From NCBI GenBank assembly GCA_964036315.1, contig OZ038485.1, positions 79,696,960-79,760,959 on the forward strand: DNA of 64,000 bases. The letters run 5' to 3'. Positions 23,581 through 33,486 of the stretch are shown in pieces; position 1 is the first letter of the stretch, and every line of letters begins with the position of its first letter. The notes under the pieces were generated by a model, which made no database searches, was not told the DNA's origin, and was given only the letters and a program-made list of their open reading frames with translations. The translations under genes were made by a program, and so were the position numbers. Source of the stretch: Acanthosepion esculentum. Lineage: Eukaryota > Mollusca > Cephalopoda > Sepiida > Sepiidae.

Positions 23581-24240
23581 CACCTTTCCACATGTTAAAA
23601 TAGTAATATATAAATCCTATCCCAATCTCTCTTTGGTTATGCGTTAATTTCTGCATTCGTAGTTATTCGTACTTATTATTTTTTTTTGCATCCATTCGGG
23701 TTCAGCAGAATTTATTTGGATTTGGGTGTATTTTGGTATCCCCAACGTAAGCCTTGAGATTATGGTCGTCGGGCACTTTACTCATGCTTATATTTTTTCC
23801 TGTTATCTTAATATCTTGTGTATAAATGTAAATTAAAATTCTTATACCTAAATTTATCATGCCTTATTGTTTATTCTTGAATTGTGGATCAGTATATGTG
23901 TTGAAACCGAAGCGAACCTGGGAAAAGATTATTGTTTGATTATCTCGATCGAACGGTGTTCTTTAATATATTTTGTTTACTAATTGTCCATTTGTCATGG
24001 TCTGGAAGAGATAGTCCGTGTCTTTCCATAGACGTGATGATGTATATATCTCCTGGTCGACGTATGATTGCGTTCTTAATTATTCATCGAGTAGGGCATA
24101 TGTAGATACTAGCAGTATAACCCATCTCCAACCGGGTCTTTCATTACTGGGAATTTTGCCGTTCAATTCGCACAGTTTAAGTTTAAATCAGCCCACCCAA
24201 AAATCAATATTATTAACAACAATTGGATGAAACTGAGGCA
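23581..24240. other. AT-rich DNA, no recognised feature
   Basis: The short frame at 24018-24230 has no motif. Nothing else seen. Confidence 0.45.
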
Positions 24241-24560
24241 CATCCCCAAGTGGGGGTTTAACAATGTGAAGGGGTGACTCTGAAAATGGCCGTTTTTGAG
24301 TTCTCAATCTTGTTTCACCCTCACGCGCTGCAGCAGTTGAAGAGGCGTTTCTCCTCAGCCATTTCCATTTTCAGCCACGCAGGCAGAAGCGTTCAGGTAT
24401 GCTCTTCTGGAAAGCCGATGGCTACATTGATCTTCGGACTCACTGGCTCTGATTGAAGCATTCCGGGAGGCATTTTGAGACGGGCGAACTGAACGTTCAA
24501 AAGACGATTTTTAACGCTTATTCACATGGCGTACCTGGCGGCAGCGGTTTTGCGACCTAG
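24241..24560 (+). other. GC-richer stretch with an unrecognised 60-codon frame
   Basis: 24274-24456 reads MTLKMAVFEFSILFHPHALQ... with no known domain. Composition differs from the AT-rich surroundings, so an old retroelement or retrocopy is possible. No function assigned. Confidence 0.25.
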
Positions 24561-25035
24561 CCAAGTTCTATGTCTTATGCAAGTATTAATTGCCAAATGG
24601 AATGCGTGTGCAAATATCAGAAGAGAAAGCTTTAAAGCTACAGGGATCACGAAGCTCGAATAAATTTAGGAAAGCTTACAAAAATAAATGATGAGTAATA
24701 AAAATGCAAGCTTACTTATTACTACGGGTAATGCAATGCAAAAACTGGCAGGAAAATAAAAAAATTAAATTAGGAAAGGCTATAAACGCCTTAAATCTGT
24801 AGTATTAGGCTTTATGCAACAAAAAGGTAAGCTCACTTAAAAGAGATTGAATACTTGGCCAAAAGAAGGGTCACACGTACACGCGTTGCTGCACGCGCTA
24901 ATTATCAAGGTCAGCAGAAACCGATGAGCAACGTTTGGACGTGTGAATCACTCCTACACAGCATGAGCTAGGATGGTGATGTGTGAAGAAGGAAATTAAA
25001 TTTTGCCTTTGATTTTGGCTCAAAGTGTAAAAATC
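24561..25035. other. Non-coding stretch, no recognised feature
   Basis: 24870-24960 carries the GC-richer phrases CACACGTACACGCGTTGCTG and AACGTTTGGACGTGTGAATC, loosely complementary at their ends. Not enough to name an element. Confidence 0.4.
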
Positions 25036-25059
25036 AGTTTTTTCAATTTATCACCTTCA

Positions 25060-25490
25060 AGGTTGTAATTTTTTCCAGCAAATTTGGACTCAAAATTGGC
25101 ACTGAAGAATTATATACCAAACAAAAAAATTTCATCGAAATCAGATAAAAACTGTGGAAACGCACAAACATCATCTGATCACATATATATACACACACAC
25201 ATACATTGACACACACTTAGGGAATTATAGTTAATATACATAATATTATTGTAATAATTTAAACTATTTATTTTTATTAAAGTTTTTTATGAAAGATATA
25301 TATCCAAGAAAAGATAGTAAATAGTAAAAGGTTGCTGAGTGTTATAATGAACAGGAAGTAATGGAGAGCTCTTGTCGCCAACAATTTGGACTCAAAACAG
25401 GCACTGAAGAATTATCTATCAAACAAAAAAAATCATCGAAATCGAATAAAAACTGTAGAAACGCATAAACAACATCCGATCATACACATA
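25060..25490 (+). repeat. Direct repeat pair, about 130 bp, spaced about 300 bp
   Basis: 25070-25195 and 25370-25495 share TTTGGACTCAAAA, GGCACTGAAGAATTAT, CAAACAAAAAAA, CATCGAAATC and AAAAACTGT-GAAACGCA, ending in ACACATACATACA. The spacing is even enough to suggest a dimeric repeat. Confidence 0.8.
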
Positions 25491-25511
25491 CATACATACA
25501 CATTTTGAGTA

Positions 25512-25514
<3 letters not shown>

Positions 25515-25571
<57 letters not shown>
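25515..25571. repeat. (TA)n microsatellite
   Basis: Uninterrupted TA. Followed by a duplicated GATAAAATATAGTT phrase (25572 and 25619). Confidence 0.97.
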
Positions 25572-25574
<3 letters not shown>

Positions 25575-25679
25575 AAAATATAGTTCAAGTTTCATATAGT
25601 TTATAGTTATATATATATGATAAAATATAGTTTTATTTATGGGTGAAATTGCTCAGTATCAGGGATATAGCATATTTAA

Positions 25680-26460
25680 ATATAAAAGTGGACATTGAAG
25701 CGACAGCCTGTTTCATGCTAAACGCAATCATGGCCTGACAACTGACTTTATCATGAGACGGACTGTCGCCTCTGGGTGTTGACTTTCTAGTTCTCTAATC
25801 ATTTTCTTGATTTTAAGATGAAATTCTTCCAGGAAGGCGCCATAGTTTTTTCCTACCCAAGTATGTTCGTTCTTCGCCGAAATCATCCTCAGGGCCGAAA
25901 TCAAAAGACAAACTTATCGTAACTGTTATCGTTGTGATGGTGACTTATAAAAATACTCGTGAACGCGCTCTGTTTGATTTGTTTGAAAATTTTAAAAGTA
26001 TCCGTTGTAGCTATGGAGTTTTTGCAAAACAAGCGTCCCAATGGAAGGAAGTTAACCAGAAATTGGTGGAAATATAAAATACTATAAAACGGTGTTTAAA
26101 TGCACTCCGTAATAAATTTTGTTCAGTGTTGTTTGGTTGTTTGCTTTTGATATAGAGTTCCTCTTTAATTTTTGTTTATTATTTTCGTGGTGTAGTATAT
26201 TGGTGTTGTTTTGCAAAAATTTCATATAGACAACGGATAAATTTAAAATTATCAAAGAAGGTATCACAGATCGCGTTTATGCATGTTTTGTTTTTAATCA
26301 CCATCAGAACGATCACAGTTACAATACGTTTGTCCTTGTAATTCACACCTCTGGATGATCCCTGAGAAAATTGAAAGTACTTGGGTAGGAAAAAACTACG
26401 ACATCTTCCTTGATAAGTTTCATCTTAACATCAAGAAACTGATTAGAGATCTAGAAATGA
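25680..26460. mobile_element. Foldback element with about 160-bp imperfect inverted arms
   Basis: The left arm (25790-25955) has GATGAAATTCTTCCAGGAAG, TTTTTTCCTACCCAAGTA and CGTAACTGTTATCGTTGTGA. The right arm (26300-26455) carries their reverse complements (TACTTGGGTAGGAAAAAACT; CTTCCTTGATAAGTTTCATC; CGATCACAGTTACAATACG). The interior has no recognised ORF (a minus 61-codon frame at 26082 is unsupported). Just outside the left arm, 25685-25745 (GTTTCATGCTAAACGCAATC) matches 51440-51462, so the family is dispersed. Confidence 0.75.
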
Positions 26461-26545
26461 TTATTATAGAAATAAACTGACATAATATTTCTATATTATT
26501 TCATGAAACGTTTGAATGAAGATATGCTGCTTATATATATTTACC

Positions 26546-27556
26546 GTATATTTCCGCATATAAGACGATCTTTAAATCCCCCAAATCCCCGCTAAAACTT
26601 GGGGGTCGTCTTATGCTTCAATTCTAAAAAAAAAACTTAAATTGTGAGTGATGTTTTTCGGTAGGCTAACCTCGGTCTCGGTGAGATAACCAACATACAA
26701 GAAAAGAGTCACGTTATCAAATAAACTGATAATAAAAATAATAAAACCATTTCTACCTTATATATTATTGGCATAACTTTATAATAATTTGCTTATTCGA
26801 AGAATAATTCTATATCAATGAAATCAGCTTGCATCCATGCAATCTCATCTGAGAAAATGTAAACATTGAGTTTTGATTGGGTTCACGGCAATGGAATGTA
26901 CTATTATCGTACATTATTTTAGTGTTATTAAGGGTGGCACGGTGGAGTAATGGATAGCGGCCGTGTTCGAATCCCAGTCGAAGAATCCATTACATTCCCT
27001 TACGTGCTAATACCCTTGGGAAAGGTATGAATACTCTTCTTCTCTCCCCAGCTATGGGCAAGTAGCTATAGAATGGGTTCTATAGTCTTTGATAGCAACT
27101 GGTCTACCGTACAAAGAAATGGAAACCTACTGCGGGAAAAAGTCTGTCTCGTCATTCATATATCGAAAGATAGCACATAACTATTAGTGGTATTTTGCGA
27201 TTGTTGATGAAGTATACGTCAATGGGCACCAAACTGTTTACTGTTTAGATTTAGGGAAAGAAGAGGAAGAAGAAGCAGTATTGGTATTCGCAAGAGATCG
27301 AAGTAATGAAGTGTAAACAAACCAATGGTTTCCCTTTTTAGGGGAAGTGTGTAGGAAAAACATGTTATAGAATCAGTTTTGTTATTTCGTTTATTTTGAA
27401 TTTCTAAGGATACAGTAACAACATTTCCAATAACATAATCTTTATATAATCGATAATCAGTCGTCTTATACTACGGTATAGGATAAAATCATGAAAGTTT
27501 GCTCTATTTTTACCTCGTCTTATGTAATGGTCGCCTTATACGCGAAAATCACACAT
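26546..27556. mobile_element. Probable non-autonomous DNA transposon with TIRs
   Basis: The left end reads GTATATTTCCGCATATAAGA, CGATCTTTAAATCC. The right end, reversed, reads GATTTTCGCGTATAAGGCGA, CCATTAC. Subterminal (A)TAAGACGA boxes recur on both sides (26615, 27468, 27516). The interior has no transposase ORF and holds a SINE B copy (26930-27190) and GA-rich DNA near 27250. Superfamily is not assigned; target duplication not clear. Confidence 0.55.
26930..27195 (+). repeat. SINE family B copy, nested in the TIR element
   Basis: GGCACGGTGGAGTAATGGAT (A-box-like) and GTTCGAATCCCAGTCGAAG (perfect B-box core) are followed by TTACGTGCTAATACCCTTGG, CAGCTATGGGCAAGTAGC, GGTCTACCGTACAAAGAAAT and ATCGAAAGATAGCACATAAC. 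The best-preserved head of the four family B copies. Confidence 0.88.
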
Positions 27557-27559
27557 ACA

Positions 27560-28119
27560 TTGATTTGTTTTTATGATTCATATAGTTTTTCATAGTTTTT
27601 TTTATTTTATTCCTTGAGTTCTATAATTGTAGTTTTCCTTCTATCTTCAATTTTTCCTTTTTATATTCTATATCGTTTTAAAATTTCAATAAACACATTT
27701 ACCACATCGGCTTTTTTTCATAGATATAAACTTTGGTTTTTATCTCTTATATTCTGTTTATGTCATCTTTCCTTCTGTTTATAACCAATTCTTTCTTACA
27801 CTATTTTCATTTCCAACAAATATTTCTTCTACGTGACGTCTCCCTCCAGGACATTGTCGATCCTGGCTCTCAACAATTTCCTGATCTTTGTATCTCTTAG
27901 TAATTTTTAAAAAATTTTTTTATCTCACCCAAACCTTGATCCGCCATCCATTTACTCAAGCTTGCTAGGTAAATCAGGACTTTTTCCCTCTATCTCTCTT
28001 GCCTTCAGTACTGTGAGTGTCAAATTTTCCAAGTCCCCTTCTTTGTTGTGTACTCTAGAAATGTCAACTGTTTCTTCCTGATATTAATCATAAATGTTCT
28101 TTTTAACTTCATCCCAGAG
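27560..28119. other. T-rich DNA, nothing recognised
   Basis: Many T and TC runs, no coding signal. It is the left flank of the solo LTR. Confidence 0.5.
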
Positions 28120-28407
28120 TGTTGTGGTGGGATCCACCTAATCTGCATAGGTGACTACCAACTATATAAATAATGGTTGATACCGGAAGACGAGGAGTGA
28201 GAATCACGAGATCCAACTAGAGACTCTGATCGACTGCGACTAGTCAACACATTCTCCAGGAACGTCTTCCCAGAAATATACAGAAATACTATATGTACTT
28301 ATTGTGTACACTTTCTTGTTATAATACATTCTTGTTCTAAGTACATTTTGTGTTGCATTATTATTCCATGCAATAGGCGAGATTCAACATTGAGTCAAGA
28401 CTCAACA
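28120..28407 (+). mobile_element. Solo LTR, 288 bp, with 5-bp target duplication
   Basis: It begins TGTTGTGGTGGGATCCACC and ends GAGTCAAGACTCAACA, so the termini are TGTTG...CAACA. CAGAG occurs immediately before (28115-28119) and immediately after (28408-28412), a 5-bp target-site duplication. A TATA-like CTATATAAATAATGG lies about 55 bases in. No gag or pol is attached on either side, so it is a recombination product of an LTR retrotransposon (Gypsy or Bel-like size; clade not resolvable). Confidence 0.9.
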
Positions 28408-28412
28408 CAGAG

Positions 28413-28709
28413 GCATTAAATCTCCTTTAGGATGGGGTTGATATCATTGCCCCGTTCCAGAGTGTTACAGAATGCGAAAGCCATGAACAGAATGGTCAGC
28501 GATTGACCGTAGTGCCTCATGGGTGGGGAATTCTGAACAGAGATAAATGAAGGGATAATTAAAATAACGACTGCTTCCCTTTTGCCAATACGACATCTCT
28601 TTCTATAAGCAATGAAAAACACGTCGTTCAATACTACTTGCGGCGCGTTGATAAGCAGTATCTGGACAGATGTTTAATCCCAACAGACGTGCAAAGCAAA
28701 GAACGAAGT
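28413..28709. other. Non-coding stretch, unrecognised 71-codon minus frame
   Basis: 28416-28631 on the minus strand reads MNDVFFIAYRKRCRIGKREA... with no known domain. It lies between the LTR and the repeat arm. Not called as a gene. Confidence 0.35.
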
Positions 28710-29690
28710 GTGTTCTCCAAGTAGAATAAACGGTTCCACAGGAGGAGAACATGGAGGAGCCGCATTAGCGAAAGAAAAACTGCTATGAATCGCTGCGATC
28801 CGACTGCGTGAAAAATGGGTGGACACGACTTATTGTAGTCGGGTTCCTTGGACAGTCAATCGTTTCCTTCCTTTTCAAGGTGGGTATCACTGACTGGGAC
28901 CTGAAGCGTGCTTCACATCCGTCTCCAGACTACATCTCAACAGGCATCTCGTTGGATTTGGTCAAGATCCAAAATAAACAAAGTTAAATAAAACTTTTCT
29001 CACAACACAATGCTTCCAACGTGAAACACGTATGTTTACCTTTCAATCTACGCCATTGATAACGGCTGCTACGATGGCGTTGTGGATTGGTTAACGATCA
29101 TAAACAAACGCTTTTAACTCAGCTCCGAACATCTCAGTGACAGTTCTAAATAGAAATCGTAAGAGACTGACACGTCTACAAAAACAATACCCTGTCCGGT
29201 GGCAAAAGCCAGTGGTGGCTCTAGGGGTGGCAGTACCACCTTAGCCACTTTAAAAATTGTGTTACCACCCCCTGGTTGGCGACTGACGTCGGCAGAGTAT
29301 CGCACGTGCTTTCACACGTTGTATGTAGAAAATAAAAGTGAAATACAGAATATATTTAAATGTTTGTGTTCACGCATTGTCATTAAAGAGAAGACTTGAC
29401 ATCACTTTAAAGATAATGCAACGCTGACCAATAACTAATTTTGGGTCTGATCAGTAAATGTTGTCATAATGGAAACGCGGTATACAGGTTTTTATATATC
29501 AAGAACAGTTTTAAGAAAACCTATGACAAAGTGGAAAACATGTTTTTGGGTGGCGCGTTTCGTCTTTTAGAACTTCATCGAACTAAATTGATGTTTATTT
29601 TGATGTAACTAGACATGTACACAAAACAGAGAACACGCTAATTTTTTTAAAATTATTTTTTTTAATTAAACATTTTGGACTATACAGTGT
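28710..29690 (-). repeat. Interspersed repeat, right arm of the inverted duplication (block C')
   Basis: Homologous in reverse to 13930-14735, with shared CGATCCGACTGCGTG, GTGAAACACGT, TACCCTGTCCGGTGGCAAAA, ACGTGCTTTCACA and GGCGCGTTTCGTC. Compared with block C it has an extra repeated CAGTGGTGGC/GGTGGCAGTACC segment near 29210-29250. Paired short frames at 29114-29399 on both strands are shadows of this GC-richer part. Confidence 0.85.
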
Positions 29691-30264
29691 AGCCAATTTA
29701 ATTTAGTGTATTTGTCTTTTTGTTTATGTTTTTATAGCTATTATTATTAAATATCCCGCACTGGGATAATAGAAACTCTGCCAAGAATAGTCAAATGAGA
29801 GAAACTAAACGTAAATTTATCGTGGATGATCTAATGATTAAAGCACTTTCTATACATTTCCGTATTAGTAAATTGTCTTCTATTTTAATTAAAGTAGCCT
29901 TTATTTAAATAAAAATTATGACCTAACTTTTTATGCTGTGCACCTAATGCACTGATTTTGCTGTTTTATAAAAGGTCTCTATTATATTCATAAAGTCATT
30001 TATCTAAATTCCACGAGGTTTCTTCAAGGGATCGAGTTAATTCCTCCTACAAGTATCACGTTATAATTTTGTTTTGTATTAATTACTTTTTATTACTTCA
30101 GAAGTATGTATAACACGTTTTATGTTAAATTACAATCAACATCAATGCTGATGGCTGTGGACATCCACAGCATTCTGAAAATGTATCATGCAGTTACTAA
30201 TAACTGTTTAACCTTTTGGGGGCAGGTAAGGAAAAGTGCACTATAAATCAATGGTAAATTAGAA

Positions 30265-30345
<81 letters not shown>
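29691..30345. other. AT-rich DNA between blocks C' and A'
   Basis: Occupies the position of the RTE LINE in the left arm. No LINE is present here. A (CATA)n(TA)n tract (30270-30345) closes it. No gene seen. Confidence 0.6.

Positions 30346-30350
<5 letters not shown>
30270..30350. repeat. (CATA)n(TA)n(TATG)n microsatellite
   Basis: ACATACATACAT, then about 40 bp of TA, then GTATGTATG. Simple tracts flank it symmetrically. Confidence 0.95.
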
Positions 30351-30652
30351 ATATACAAAAATGAAAATGAGATAATTTTTCTTGCATGTGACTGAAAAAT
30401 AAACTAATTCTGAAGTGTCAATGTGAAACGATTCATAAGATGAATTTATCCTCCATCTATTTATCGCGAAGATATGTTTTCTTTGGAAAATGGTTACTTG
30501 TTTAGTAAATCTATTAACTTATTGCATTAACTTATACATTCTAATAGTGGTTTCCATTAAACTAATACTGATTTTAATATAATCTTGAGTTATTATAGTG
30601 AATGCGCTACGTATAAGAATGGATCATTGATAATATATATTCGCTACATAGG

Positions 30653-30774
<122 letters not shown>

Positions 30775-31915
30775 GGGGTTGGACCAAATAATTGGAACAG
30801 GTGCAAATTCCACTCCTATATTTCAAAGACCTATTATATTAAGAAATTTAACTAAAACTTCGTAATTGCAGGTTATATTTATTGTAAATACGGTTATGTA
30901 CCTAATTTACTGTTTTTGTGTTATTTATTTTTAGAATTTAGTAAAATTTAAGCTAAATGCGTGAGCTCTCTGAGTTCGAAAAAGGGCAAATTGTTGGAGC
31001 TCGCATGGCAGGAGCCTCAATCACTAAGGTTGCTGAACTGTTTGGTTTTTCAAGAGCTACCATATCATGAACTATGACGCAATTCGAGAAACATGGCAAA
31101 ACCTCTAATAACTAATAGTCCAGTTTCTACTAAAACTGTTCGTCATGAGCTCCATAGGGCTGGATATCATGGAAGAGCCGCCGTAAGGAAAACTCTTCTC
31201 TCCACTCGCAACATTCAGAAGAGGTTGAAGTGGTGCAGAGATCACAATGCCTGATCTGCAGACCAATGGAAGCAAGTCATATTCTCAGACGATTCCAGTT
31301 TTTCTCTTTTCACAACTTCAGGGTGAGTTTACGTGCGGAGGCAGCCCAAAGAAGCTTACAACCTTGACTGCCTTCTTCCAGCAATGAAGCATGGATGTGG
31401 ATCAGTGATAGTTTGGGCCGCCATATCATGGAAATGTCTCGGTCCAATAGTTGCCCTGCATGGTAGAATAAACAGCAAAGATTACCTGAACATTTTGGGA
31501 GATCATGTTCATCCAATGGCCCAAACTTTATTCCATAATGGTTACTGCATCTTCCAAGACGATAATGCTCCCATACATACCACTCGAATGATTAAGAATT
31601 GGTATGAAGAGCATGAGAGTGACCTAGAACACATGGTGTGGCCTCCCCAATCTCCAGATATCAATATTATTGAACATTTGTGGTTCATTTTGGAGCGACA
31701 AGTTAGGAGCCGCTATCCTCCACCATCAGGTCTTAAAGAGCTGGAGCAGGTCTTAATGGAAGTATAGCTGAAAATTCCTCTGGATGACGTCAGGAAGCTG
31801 CATGAATACATTCCCAGTTGTATTAAAGCTGTATGTGAGGCTAAAGGAGGACCAACTCTATATTAAATCAATTTTCATTGAAGTTAACAAGTGTTTCAAT
31901 TATTTTGTCCAACCC

Positions 31916-31917
<2 letters not shown>
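30775..31917 (+). mobile_element. Tc1/mariner-family transposon, internally deleted
   Basis: Terminal inverted repeats of about 25 bp: GGGGTTGGACCAAATAATTG at the left and, reversed, GGGGTTGGACAAAATAATTG at the right. TA dinucleotides lie outside both ends as expected for TA-target insertion. The element is about 1.14 kb, shorter than a typical 1.3-1.6 kb Tc1 element because part of the transposase N-terminal half is missing. It sits inside the (TA)n tract of block A'. Confidence 0.93.
30957..31835 (+). pseudogene. Tc1-like transposase (DDE) relic
   Basis: It starts MRELSEFEKGQIVGARMAGA, the helix-turn-helix N-terminus of Tc1 transposases, then ITKVAELFGFSRATIS followed by a stop. About 150 bp of the second DNA-binding region is missing after FEKHGKTS. 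The relic resumes at PVSTKTVRHELHRAG, LLSTRNIQKRLKWC, QVIFSDDSSFSLF (first catalytic D), a stop, then the open part 31333-31767: RRQPKEAYNLDCLLPAMKHG, WAAISW, FQDDNAPIHTTRMI (second D), WPPQSPDINIIEHLW (the E of the DD34E triad). The end matches IPLDDVRKLHEYIPSCIKAV. At least three stops and a frame change make it inactive. Confidence 0.93.

Positions 31918-31986
<69 letters not shown>
31917..31986. repeat. (TA)n microsatellite right of Tc1
   Basis: About 68 bp of TA continuing the tract interrupted by the transposon. Confidence 0.98.
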
Positions 31987-31992
<6 letters not shown>

Positions 31993-32422
31993 TCATTACA
32001 CTCATCCTGCACGAAAAATCCTATTCTTCCGTGCCTCACTTTCCGCCTCTAAATATCACCTTTTCAACCAGAATATCAATTATGGTTTCACTTGAGTTAA
32101 AAGAAATTAAGTCTCTGACGTCAGGTAATCATTTTTTCAAATTTTATGTATCGGGATTATATTTTTTTTATTCATAAATTGGGGTAATTTCTCAGTGGAA
32201 GGTATTTAGGTCACCTTTAAATTTATTTTTGCAATGTATTCCACACTGAAAAAAAAAGTTGTTTTTTCACATTACATATTTTTCACGATAATAAATAACA
32301 CATCTTTTGTGAATAAACGAATCCTCCCAATAAATTCTATACATTTCAAAATCTGAATGGAAGTTTTCAGACCGACATTATCTATTCATTTTGCTTGAAT
32401 ATAAAAAAGGTATCAATATAAA

Positions 32423-32637
32423 ATATTCACTAACCACCCAACGCGGCTGGATGCGTCACAACGCCAAAATTTATTGTGGGGTATCCGAGCCCGTAGGCTC
32501 GGGCAAAAATTCCCCGTAAACGCCATAAAAATGCGGTCAGGTAGCTGTTTATCACCCCAGATGAGACTGCCGTTCGGCACAGCCCGTCTGGGTTATTCTG
32601 TACCCGGAGGTAGAGAATTTGAGAAGCACACTTCCAA
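32423..32637 (-). mobile_element. 215-bp GC-rich folded insertion with 11-bp target duplication (unknown retroposon)
   Basis: ATCAATATAAA stands on both sides (32412-32422 and 32638-32648), and the homologous locus in block A lacks the insert. The insert is far more GC-rich than its surroundings and has several hairpins: GAGCCCGTAGGCTCGGGC (32486-32503) and a CCCAGA...TCTGGG stem (32556-32592) enclosing GACTGCCGTTCGGCACAGC. The whole insert is open in one minus frame (70 codons to 32642) but has no recognised domain. No poly(A) tail is seen. Strand is assigned only from this open frame. Confidence 0.6.
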
Positions 32638-32735
32638 ATCAATATAAATGATTATCAAACGTTGTATATTCTTTATTAACTAGAGCTTTAAGGAATATAA
32701 ACTTGAATATATAAAGTGAGTTGTTTAATTTTGTA

Positions 32736-32895
32736 ACCTAGAATGGCTTAATGAATGAGGAATAACCAAAACGTAGGTTGGAAATTAAATTAACTTATAT
32801 TATTGTTCTCTCAAAAAATAAGCCGAAAGATTACTTTTTAAACATATTTTAATTCAGTTTTTAATTAAAATTAAGTTTGCTTTGAAATTCTTGAA

Positions 32896-32926
<31 letters not shown>

Positions 32927-33430
32927 CTCTCTCCTCTGTCCTGTGACATTGTTAGTTATTAATAATTAACTAAAATCAGATTTACTTACTTTAATAATAA
33001 ATAGTAAAATAGAAGATTTGGATCTTGTATAGAATAGAATGCACAGAAGATTAATGGCCGAAAATCAAATATTTTCTATTAAAATTTTCATACTTATTTA
33101 ATAAATAAATGAAGTTTACTTATTTTAGTGGTGGATATTGCCTTACAGATATTCTGAGGTCTTCTTTATTGTTTTTCTTTGTATGAGTACACCTAACTTT
33201 GTGGGAAGTTAGATCAACAATCATTTAAAACAAGTCCCCATCTTTTTCTCTTTTTTTGCATCCCAAATTTTCCTGATGGTTGGATAATATAATTATGCAT
33301 ACTATCAAAGAAATTTCATGTTTTTATTCTAATTATAAAGAGTTGGCTGTTTATTGCTATATTGGTGGTACTGTCAATAAAATATATTTAATAGTAGTTT
33401 ATATTTTTACTGTACAAAGAAAAACAAGAT
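32736..33430. other. AT-rich DNA with (CT)n, no gene
   Basis: A CT-rich tract lies at 32898-32935. Otherwise nothing recognised. Confidence 0.55.
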
Positions 33431-33433
33431 ATA

Positions 33434-33434
<1 letters not shown>

Positions 33435-33485
<51 letters not shown>

Positions 33486-33486
33486 T
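33435..33486. repeat. (TAA)n tract at the 5' end of the Dong-like element
   Basis: About 50 bp of AAT repeats, directly abutting the truncated ORF. Confidence 0.97.

Noticed and set aside
32430..32642. Bacterial contamination or a 70-aa gene in the GC-rich insert
   Set aside because: The insert is flanked by an exact 11-bp target duplication inside a host repeat, so it is an insertion and not contamination; the frame has no recognised domain.
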